From Flavobacteriales bacterium UBA3364 (GTDB lineage Bacteria > Bacteroidota > Bacteroidia > Flavobacteriales_F > PHOS-HE28), in NCBI GenBank assembly GCA_002360495.1, contig DEQO01000025.1, forward strand, positions 1 through 15,863: 15,863 bases of DNA, written 5' to 3'. This document shows, in pieces, positions 1 to 6,125 of this stretch. The position numbers and the translations under genes were made by a program. Each line of letters begins with the position of its first letter. The first letter of the stretch is position 1. Below the pieces are notes generated by a model, which was not told the origin of the DNA, did no database searches, and saw only the letters and a program-made list of their open reading frames with translations.

Positions 1-1661
1 CGATCAACAACGTGGTGGACGTAACGAACTATGTCCAGCACGAGCTCGCCCAGCCCTTGCATGCCTTCGATGCCGCAACATTGAAGGATGGCCGTATCGT
101 GGTCAGGATGGCCGATGCCGGAGAGACGATCACCACCCTGGATGGGAAGGTCCGCACGCTCGATGCGAAGGACCTGGTGATCGCCGATGGATCGCGCGCC
201 ATGTGCATCGCCGGTGTGTTCGGTGGTGCCGATAGCGCTGTCACGGAAGGCACTACCTCGGTCTTTTTGGAAAGCGCTTGCTTCGAACCCGGTACCATCC
301 GGCGAACAGCGCGTCGCCATGGTTTGAACACCGATGCATCGTTCAGGTTCGAACGCGGTACGGATCCGGAAGGGGTCGTGTATGCGCTGAAGCGTGCGGC
401 TTTGTTGTTGAAGGAGGTCGCGGGTGCCCGCATCGCATCACCGACCACGGATATCGATCACAGTACCAAGCACGCGCGGCTGGTCAAGCTGGCGTTCGCT
501 GATTGCGACAAGCTCACCGGTGTCCACATCGGTCGTGATGCCATCGTACAGATCCTCGAGCTGCTCGACCTGCGGATCCACGATCGCAGCGCGCATGGGG
601 TGGAGGTGGCGGTGCCGAGCTATCGTGTGGATGTGCACCGCCCGGCCGATGTGATCGAGGAGATCCTGCGCATCCACGGATACGATGAGGTGCCCCTTCC
701 ACAACACCTGTTGATGCCGCCTGTGCTGCATGCCGCCTTGACAGCCGAGACGCTTGGCGCGCAGTTGGCCTCGCATTTGGTGGCACGTGGCATCCGCGAG
801 ATCATGACGCCTTCCCTGGTGAACGGTACGCGATGCATCGCCTCCAAGGTCGTGGCGGAGGCCGGGATCGTCAGGTTGAAGAACCCATTGAGCGCCGAAC
901 TCGATGTGATGCGACCGACGATGCTCTTCGGTGCTTTGTCGGCCATGGCCCATAACATCAACCGGCAACAGCGCGACCTGCGTTTCTTCGAGCGGGGGCG
1001 TGTCTATCGCAATGCGGAGAACGGCACACAAGAGACCGATGTGCTTGCCATCACCATCACCGGTGGCCGTTTCCGTGAGCGCTGGCGTTCAACGGACCGC
1101 AAGACCGAACTTGCCGATGTGAAGGAGGAGGTCGAAGCCATGCTCCATCGGCTCGGACTTGAGCGCGACGTGAAATGGGAGCCTGCGGAACATGCGCTCC
1201 TGAACGAAGCACACGCTTTACTTGTCCATGGCCGTCATGCCGGCATGCTCGGCGTGGTGAACGGAACCGTGTTGAAAATGCACGATGTCGGTCAGCCGGT
1301 CTTCAGCGCCGAGATCGATGAGCGCGTGTTGCTCGAAGCCTGTCTCCGGACCCCGATTGGTCATCAGGAGGTGGCGCGGTTCCCAGCCGTTCGTCGGGAC
1401 CTGAGTTTGTCGATCGACAGCGAGGTCCGCTTCGAGCGCCTGCGGAAATTGGCGTTGGACGCCGAACGCAAGTTGCTCCGGGATGTCGATCTGTTCGATG
1501 TGTACCAAGGCGATAAACTGGAGGCCGGCAAGAAGAGCTATGCGCTCAGTTTCATGCTGCAGGATCCGGAGAAGACCCTCACGGACGATCAGGTGGAGAA
1601 GGCCATGGGTCGTATCCGCAAGGCGTTGGAGACCGGCGCAGGGGCCGAGGTGCGTTCCTGA
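1..1661 (+). CDS. pheT: Phenylalanyl-tRNA synthetase beta subunit, 3' part (5' end outside window)
   Basis: This is the C-terminal part, about 552 residues, of the beta chain of the alpha2-beta2 synthetase that charges tRNA-Phe in the cytoplasm. The frame is open to the left edge: the partial codon plus INNVVDVTNY reads as the family's P-INNVVDVTNYV block at the start of the B3/4 editing domain, so the GTG at position 12 is not a real start. In order, the B3/4 domain (GQPLHAFD-like AQPLHAFD, then the NTDASFRFERGTDP segment), a B5 domain (window residues about 155-230, ending EEILRIHGYDEVP), the catalytic-core-like domain (NPLSAELDVMRPT, then RFFERGRVY), and a C-terminal FDX-ACB anticodon-binding domain (from RFPAVRRDLSLSID to the end) are all visible. 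The full bacterial protein is about 800 residues. The gene ends exactly where the convergent pyrophosphatase gene ends. Identification is secure. Confidence 0.97.
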   Translation, partial: INNVVDVTNYVQHELAQPLHAFDAATLKDGRIVVRMADAGETITTLDGKVRTLDAKDLVIADGSRAMCIAGVFGGADSAVTEGTTSVFLESACFEPGTIRRTARRHGLNTDASFRFERGTDPEGVVYALKRAALLLKEVAGARIASPTTDIDHSTKHARLVKLAFADCDKLTGVHIGRDAIVQILELLDLRIHDRSAHGVEVAVPSYRVDVHRPADVIEEILRIHGYDEVPLPQHLLMPPVLHAALTAETLGAQLASHLVARGIREIMTPSLVNGTRCIASKVVAEAGIVRLKNPLSAELDVMRPTMLFGALSAMAHNINRQQRDLRFFERGRVYRNAENGTQETDVLAITITGGRFRERWRSTDRKTELADVKEEVEAMLHRLGLERDVKWEPAEHALLNEAHALLVHGRHAGMLGVVNGTVLKMHDVGQPVFSAEIDERVLLEACLRTPIGHQEVARFPAVRRDLSLSIDSEVRFERLRKLALDAERKLLRDVDLFDVYQGDKLEAGKKSYALSFMLQDPEKTLTDDQVEKAMGRIRKALETGAGAEVRS

Positions 1662-2270
1662 TCAGTGCGTCCTCCAGTGCAGGACGGTGGTCAGCGCATC
1701 CGCTTTGCCCTTCACACCGACCAGTTGGGCACCGTCCACCGGATCGTAGTTCAGCAACCATGTGACCAGGATATCCCGTGCGGCTTCCGGCAGCTCGCTG
1801 ATGTCATCGGCATCCACGGTCCGTAACGCAGGGTCCATGGGAAGTGCGATCACCTTGTCGTCACGTTCACCGGCGTCCAACAGTTCGATGACCCCGATCG
1901 GTTCAACGGCCATGACGGTTCCGCTTGGCACTGCACCGCAGAGCACGAACACGTCAACGGCATCGCCATCGCCGCCTTCCTCCTTGTTCATACGCGTGCC
2001 GGGAATGAAACCGTAGTTCGCCGGATAGGGGAGGAATTTGATGCGGCGTGGAACCCCGTTCCTCAGATCGATAGGGAAGGTGTTCGTGGAACGGTCGTAC
2101 TGCCGTTTGTCCACCGTGCCCGCCGGGATCTCGATCACAGCGCGCAGCACCCCTTCACCCGCGACCGCTGGAAGTTCTTCGAGGTCCGTGCGTTCCGTTG
2201 TTCCGTTGTTCATCCGTTGATCGCAGGCGACAAGCAGGAACATCAACAACAATGGGCCATTGCACCGCAT
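1662..2270 (-). CDS. ppa: Inorganic pyrophosphatase, family I, predicted lipoprotein
   Basis: This 202-residue protein should hydrolyse pyrophosphate to two phosphates. The N-terminus is a short hydrophobic signal followed by the lipobox LVAC (Cys16), so it is predicted to be a lipid-anchored envelope protein and not a cytosolic enzyme. Family I hallmarks are visible: VIEIPAG, the PYPANYGFIPGT block, the metal-binding acidic motif DGDAVDVFVL (usual form DxDPxD, here with Ala for Pro), and the later DAGERDDKVIALP block. Compared by eye with the E. coli enzyme, two usually conserved active-site positions appear changed: Gln where Glu31 is expected (KRQY), and Asp after the Tyr in NYDP where Lys142 is expected. 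This could weaken activity. The gene is 37 bp downstream of the beta-barrel regulator gene and could be co-transcribed with it. Lipoprotein pyrophosphatases of this subfamily are familiar from flavobacteria; the physiological role outside the cytoplasm is unclear. Confidence 0.9.
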   Translation of the reverse strand: MRCNGPLLLMFLLVACDQRMNNGTTERTDLEELPAVAGEGVLRAVIEIPAGTVDKRQYDRSTNTFPIDLRNGVPRRIKFLPYPANYGFIPGTRMNKEEGGDGDAVDVFVLCGAVPSGTVMAVEPIGVIELLDAGERDDKVIALPMDPALRTVDADDISELPEAARDILVTWLLNYDPVDGAQLVGVKGKADALTTVLHWRTH

Positions 2271-2307
2271 GCGCCGAAAGATCGCTCATTGCCGTCGAAG
2301 TGGTCCT

Positions 2308-4011
2308 TCAACGCAGCCGATAGCTAACGCTGACCATACCGCCCAAGGTACTGGACTTCCGCGTCAGTTCATCGTTGTTGAGCGCATTGCCGAAATGACC
2401 GCGCCAGGTGGGTTCCACACCAACGGACCACCCGTTCACCCAACGATAGCGCAAGTAGGCGCGTGCCGTGAAACCGAAGACCGGCGATCGGAACTGCTCG
2501 GTGGCGAAGTCCGTGTAGCCATCGAATGCTGCGTTCGGGACGGCGCCCCGTTGTTCGTTCAGCAGACCCACCGTAGGGCCACCGCGAAGTCCGAGGGCCC
2601 AAGCCCCTTGCACCACATGCGCATCAAGTAGTAAGGGCACTTCCAAATAGCTCACACGGTTCGTCACGTCCCGCGCATCGATCAGCTTTCGTGTTGTCGT
2701 GCGGGAGGTCGTTCCCAGCACGAGGATGTTGATCGTCGTATCACGTGATCCGGTGATGTAGTACTGTTCGCCGTCGATGATCACGTTGCCGAGCACGTAC
2801 AGGACGGTGGTGTTGAACGGCTGGAAATAGCTGCTGTCCTGGACCACGGTGGTAGTGAGCGATCGTTCCGCGATGTGAAGGTCCTCCTGGTACGTGGAAT
2901 AGTGGAGGCCACTGCCGATACCGAAGTTGCGGCCCATGTGCATCACCTCGCCACCGAAAGCGGGAGACCATCGCCCTGTTTGTCCGTCGATCCATTCCGC
3001 GCTGTTGCCGCCCGAGTAGGTGCTGAGCGAAAGCAGACCACCGAACAGGACACCGATCTCCCACGGCTGATCCGGTGTGACCAGCGCTGGTGGCAGTGGC
3101 ACGGCAACGGTTGGGGCAGCACTATCCTGGACCTGCACGGTCGGTTGCCCGCTCCAGGCTTCGGATGGGTCCGTGGTGGTTGCGGATGTGTCCACTCCGT
3201 AGGACGCAAGACCGCTCGCTCCGGCATCTTCGGCAGGAGGATCGACGGTCGTTCCAAGCTGGGTCGTTGCTACGGAGAGCTCCGGTCCTGTGGTAACCGG
3301 GGACGTTGTTGGCTGAACGTTGTCCGTGTTCTCTCCGCCGGGATCCGTGCTCCCGGTCGGTGTTGAGGTGGCCGTCGGGCTGCTATCCGATCCCCCCGGG
3401 ACCTGCGGAACAGCCGCGATCCCCCCTGTGGATGTCGCGTTTCCCGTCGCCTGCGGGGTTTGCAGTGTAGCCTGTGGCGTAGCTGCTACGATGGTCATTG
3501 CCGGGCTGGGACCTGCGGCTTCGTGTCCAGCGACGACCGCGCCTTCCGGAACCGGAGCTGGATGGCTCGTAGAAATCTCTTGGTGGTCCGTGCGGGACCG
3601 AGGACCTTGGGTAACAGTAACGGGGTCGATGGAACGCGTCGACGCGATGTCGTTGGAGGGATCGACCGGAGGGACTTGGTCGGGCAGGGCGTTGGACGGG
3701 GCATGCTCGATCGTCCTGGGCTCCTCCGTTGTGGTGTTCCGTGGCGTGGGAGCGTTGTTCTTTTCATTCGTAGCGATCGCGGATACCTCAACCACTTCCT
3801 CAGGTATGGACCGGTCGGTGGTCAAGAACCACACACTTGTGCCGATCAGGACGAGACCGATGCCGGCCAGAAGCCAGGTAGGGCCGATCCCGGATGAGCG
3901 TTGCTGTGCGATCAGGTGTTGTGCTTCCAGCCAGTCGGCCTCGTGGAATGGGAACTCCCGCTCCTCGAGCTTGCGCCGGGCAAGGTCATCGAATTCGTTC
4001 CGTTCGCTCAT
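2308..4011 (-). CDS. Envelope-spanning putative anti-sigma factor: inner-membrane helix, disordered linker, outer-membrane beta-barrel
   Basis: This 567-residue protein has three zones. Residues 1-40 are a charged cytoplasmic segment (LARRKLEEREFPFHEADW) typical of small Bacteroidota anti-sigma-like regulators. Residues about 45-65 form one hydrophobic helix (TWLLAGIGLVLIGTSVWFL). Residues about 66-316 are a low-complexity Pro/Ser/Thr/Ala/Gly linker without cysteines. Residues about 317-567 are an alternating polar/hydrophobic, aromatic-rich beta-barrel region ending in VSVSYRLR, like Bacteroidota outer-membrane barrel domains. There is no cleavable signal peptide, so one chain should cross the inner membrane, the periplasm and the outer membrane. 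It overlaps the upstream sigma factor gene by 4 bp (ATGA), indicating translational coupling. This architecture and pairing match the dual membrane-spanning anti-sigma (Dma) proteins reported in Bacteroides thetaiotaomicron. The anti-sigma role here is inferred from architecture and context. Confidence 0.82.
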   Translation of the reverse strand: MSERNEFDDLARRKLEEREFPFHEADWLEAQHLIAQQRSSGIGPTWLLAGIGLVLIGTSVWFLTTDRSIPEEVVEVSAIATNEKNNAPTPRNTTTEEPRTIEHAPSNALPDQVPPVDPSNDIASTRSIDPVTVTQGPRSRTDHQEISTSHPAPVPEGAVVAGHEAAGPSPAMTIVAATPQATLQTPQATGNATSTGGIAAVPQVPGGSDSSPTATSTPTGSTDPGGENTDNVQPTTSPVTTGPELSVATTQLGTTVDPPAEDAGASGLASYGVDTSATTTDPSEAWSGQPTVQVQDSAAPTVAVPLPPALVTPDQPWEIGVLFGGLLSLSTYSGGNSAEWIDGQTGRWSPAFGGEVMHMGRNFGIGSGLHYSTYQEDLHIAERSLTTTVVQDSSYFQPFNTTVLYVLGNVIIDGEQYYITGSRDTTINILVLGTTSRTTTRKLIDARDVTNRVSYLEVPLLLDAHVVQGAWALGLRGGPTVGLLNEQRGAVPNAAFDGYTDFATEQFRSPVFGFTARAYLRYRWVNGWSVGVEPTWRGHFGNALNNDELTRKSSTLGGMVSVSYRLR

Positions 4012-4565
4012 CGGATACTGCTTTTCGCGGGCACCGCTCGTGCGGCGATCGCTTGTTGAAGGATGTTACGGGCATGGGATACATGCCATTTCGAGGTGCC
4101 TTCACTGATGCCCAACATCGCCGCGATCTCGGCATGCGGAAAACCATCGATCGCGAAGAGGTTGAATACGCTGCGCGACATCGGTGGTACGCGGTCCAAC
4201 AACGCTGCGAAGTCCTCTGCTTCCATCCCGACCAGGAATTCGTTCACCGTTGACGTATCGAGGTCTTCCATTCGCTGCTCCATCGTTTCCACGCTCTTGC
4301 GCTCGCGCTCCTTGCGATAGTCGTCGATCACCGTGTTGATCATGATCCTGCGTGCCCAGTGTTCAAAGGGCACCTCGCTACGTTTCCTGCCAAGACCGGT
4401 CAGGATCTTCAGGAAGCCTTGGTTCAACTTCGCCGTGGCGTCCTGCCGGTTGCGCTCGTAGCGCGAACAGATCGCCATCAGTGTTCCGTACAGGGCACGG
4501 TACAACTCATATTGCGCCTTTGGCTCCTCGCGGATGCACCGGGCTATGAGTTTCTCGTCCACCAT
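4008..4565 (-). CDS. RNA polymerase ECF sigma factor (sigma-70 family)
   Basis: This 185-residue sigma factor has the two-domain layout of group IV (ECF) sigma factors. Region 2 (about residues 15-90) contains the core-binding and -10 recognition segment, ending in HWARRIMINTVIDDYRKER. Region 4 (about residues 125-178) contains the -35 recognition helix-turn-helix, from HAEIAAMLGISEGTSKW to VSHARNIL. The N-terminal stretch IARCIREEPKAQYELYRALY is typical of the Bacteroidota ECF group. It overlaps the downstream membrane partner by 4 bp, so the two are a sigma/regulator pair. Only 57 bp separate the start from the end of the upstream secreted-protein gene, and most of that gap is a GC-rich hairpin. 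Its own promoter is not obvious, so it may rely on readthrough or on a promoter inside the upstream gene. No strong Shine-Dalgarno is seen, which is usual in this phylum. Its regulon cannot be read from the window. Confidence 0.94.
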   Translation of the reverse strand: MVDEKLIARCIREEPKAQYELYRALYGTLMAICSRYERNRQDATAKLNQGFLKILTGLGRKRSEVPFEHWARRIMINTVIDDYRKERERKSVETMEQRMEDLDTSTVNEFLVGMEAEDFAALLDRVPPMSRSVFNLFAIDGFPHAEIAAMLGISEGTSKWHVSHARNILQQAIAARAVPAKSSIR

Positions 4566-4580
4566 TTCCGATACGCGGAA

Positions 4581-4602
4581 GGGCGCCCGCGAGCGGACGC
4601 CC
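4581..4602 (-). terminator. GC-rich hairpin after the 437-residue T9SS gene, just before the sigma factor start
   Basis: Arms 4581-4590 (gggcgcccgc) and 4593-4602 (gcggacgccc) pair with one mismatch; in practice the loop opens to about four bases. It sits 20 bp after the stop of the upstream gene and 15 bp before the sigma factor ATG. The U-tract is poor, so termination may be partial, letting some transcripts enter the sigma factor operon. Confidence 0.55.
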
Positions 4603-4622
4603 TCCCATCGTCGTTCGTTCGA

Positions 4623-5936
4623 TCAGCGCACGTTCATGAAGCGGCTGCTCACCGTGTTCGTTCCATTGCTGAGTTCGATCACATAGGCTCCTGCGCTGAG
4701 CCCGGCCACCGGAACGGTCAGCGTGTTCTTGCCGTTGTTCAGGCCCAGGCTCTCCGTCAACACGGCACGACCGCTCAAGTCGGTGATGCGCATGCGTACA
4801 CTGCCCTTCAAGCTGCTGACCAGCGAAACATTCAGGTCGCCTTGCACCGGGTTGGGCCAGGTGCGCAATTGCGTGAAGGCGTTGCCCTCGCCGATGTTCG
4901 TGGAGAGTGCGTTCATCACTCGGATGGTGAAGCCGCTGCGGTTGCCGCTGCCGGCGGTGAGGCCACCGAGGATGCCATCCTCGTCCACCGTGATGCTCTC
5001 GCAATACGTATCCACGCAGCCGGCATTGTCATCGATGCTCAGGCAGAGCAGGTAGGTCCCGGGGTTGGGATACGTGTGCGTAGGGAAGGGATCGGTGGCG
5101 ACGGAGCCATCACCGAAGTCCCAGGAGTACGTGTACTCGCCGCTGCCGCCGTTGCTCAGGTTCCACACCCACAATTCGTTGGGTACGGGCTGTCCGCCAC
5201 CGCCGTTCGGCGTTCCCGGGTTGTTCACCCATTCGTAGGCCTGCATGACGAAGAACCCTGCTTCGCACGCCGGGATCACCACCGGGTCGATGGTACCATC
5301 CTCGGCAACCACCACCGTGTCGCAGTCCGTGCTTGTGCAGCCCTCGGCATCGGTAATGGTGAGGCAGGCGATGTACGTACCGGCCTGGGCGTACACATGC
5401 GTCAGGCTTTGATCGGGAATGGTGGTATCATCCCAGTTCATGATATACGTGTAAGGGGCCGCCCCGCCGAAGCTGCAGTTGGAGGCATCAACACTGAACG
5501 GCACGGGATCACCGCCACCGTTCGGGTTGCCACCGGTGGTTGTTTGTGATAAGCTGAGGCAGGCGTTGCAGGGTGGTGGGTTGTTGCCGCAATCCAGCGT
5601 CAGGTTGATGGTCGCCGTGCTCAAGAAGTCCGACGTGTACTGACCAACGGCAGAGACGATCGCCCCGTTGCAGGGCGTGCTCACCATGAACCCTCCACTA
5701 TAGCTGTCCATGGTCAGGGTCACGCTCCAGCCACAACTCGGTCCCAGTGGAACGTCGATGTCCACTTCCGGTTGCGTGCCTGCCATGGTGGTGATGTTGA
5801 CGTAACCGTTGGCCGTGTTACAACCCAGCACGGACCCGTTGATGGTCACGGTATACGGAGGGACTGGTTGCGCGTGGGCCGCCCCACAGAGGATGGAGGC
5901 CAGGGCAAGGGTCGAAGCGCGGAGTGTTCGAAGCAT
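4623..5936 (-). CDS. Secreted PKD-domain protein with T9SS type A sorting domain (paralogue 1 of 3)
   Basis: The ATG at 5936 gives a 437-residue protein starting with a clear signal peptide (MLRTLRASTLALASILCGAA, cleavage after AHAQ). The open frame extends upstream to 5999, but those residues run through the conserved leader and are rejected. After the signal comes a beta-rich N-terminal domain (about 24-117, PPYTVTINGSVLGCN onwards), a first PKD-like domain (about 120-220, with HVYAQAGTYIACLTI), and a second PKD domain (about 224-330, with YSWDFGDGS and HTYPNPGTYLLCL). A T9SS type A sorting domain (about 350-437) follows, with the WPNP turn near residue 360 and the GLSAGAYVIEL strand. It should be exported by Sec, moved across the outer membrane by the type IX system, and released or surface-anchored. 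The N- and C-terminal parts closely match the 1093-residue neighbour. Binding partner or substrate is unknown; no catalytic motif is visible. Confidence 0.88.
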   Translation of the reverse strand: MLRTLRASTLALASILCGAAHAQPVPPYTVTINGSVLGCNTANGYVNITTMAGTQPEVDIDVPLGPSCGWSVTLTMDSYSGGFMVSTPCNGAIVSAVGQYTSDFLSTATINLTLDCGNNPPPCNACLSLSQTTTGGNPNGGGDPVPFSVDASNCSFGGAAPYTYIMNWDDTTIPDQSLTHVYAQAGTYIACLTITDAEGCTSTDCDTVVVAEDGTIDPVVIPACEAGFFVMQAYEWVNNPGTPNGGGGQPVPNELWVWNLSNGGSGEYTYSWDFGDGSVATDPFPTHTYPNPGTYLLCLSIDDNAGCVDTYCESITVDEDGILGGLTAGSGNRSGFTIRVMNALSTNIGEGNAFTQLRTWPNPVQGDLNVSLVSSLKGSVRMRITDLSGRAVLTESLGLNNGKNTLTVPVAGLSAGAYVIELSNGTNTVSSRFMNVR

Positions 5937-6023
5937 GGTCGTTCGGTTTGAGGTGGATCGATGGTCGATCATTTCCATACACGGGACGGATCGCTGCAAG
6001 GTTGGGTGCCTGCCTTAAAAATA
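5937..6023 (-). promoter_or_regulatory. Putative promoter and conserved 5' leader of the 437-residue T9SS gene
   Basis: On the minus strand, TATTTTTA (6016-6023) resembles the Bacteroidota -7 element TAnnTTTG with one mismatch. Downstream lie blocks shared with the leader of the 1093-residue paralogue: CACCCAACCT (5999-6008), CGTGTATGGAA (5973-5983) and ACCGnACGACC directly before the ATG. The first two blocks are separated by 15 bp in both leaders. No convincing -33 element was found. The predicted leader is about 70 nt. Confidence 0.5.
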
Positions 6024-6075
6024 GTGGATCCTTTTGACGAGACCCCCCGGGCATGAGCGATGAGCCGGGAACGAA

Positions 6076-6111
6076 GAAGGGCGCCCCGGTCAGCGTACCG
6101 GAACGCCCTTC
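6076..6111 (-). terminator. Rho-independent-type terminator of the 1093-residue T9SS gene
   Basis: Outer arms gaagggcg (6076-6083) and cgcccttc (6104-6111) pair perfectly. Inside them ccggt (6086-6090) pairs with accgg (6097-6101), giving a long interrupted stem. On the minus strand a pyrimidine-rich tail (cttcttcgttcc) follows. It begins 14 bp after the stop codon at 6126. Confidence 0.75.
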
Positions 6112-6125
6112 ATTCCTCCTCCCAT

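Noticed and set aside
3320..4108. Plus-strand open frame of 262 codons
   Set aside because: Antisense to the linker and helix of the envelope-spanning protein; biased composition with no recognisable domain.
4359..5549. Plus-strand open frame of 396 codons
   Set aside because: It runs antisense to the sigma factor and T9SS genes, which have clear domains; the translation is low-complexity Ala/Val/Arg-rich, typical of antisense frames in GC-rich DNA.
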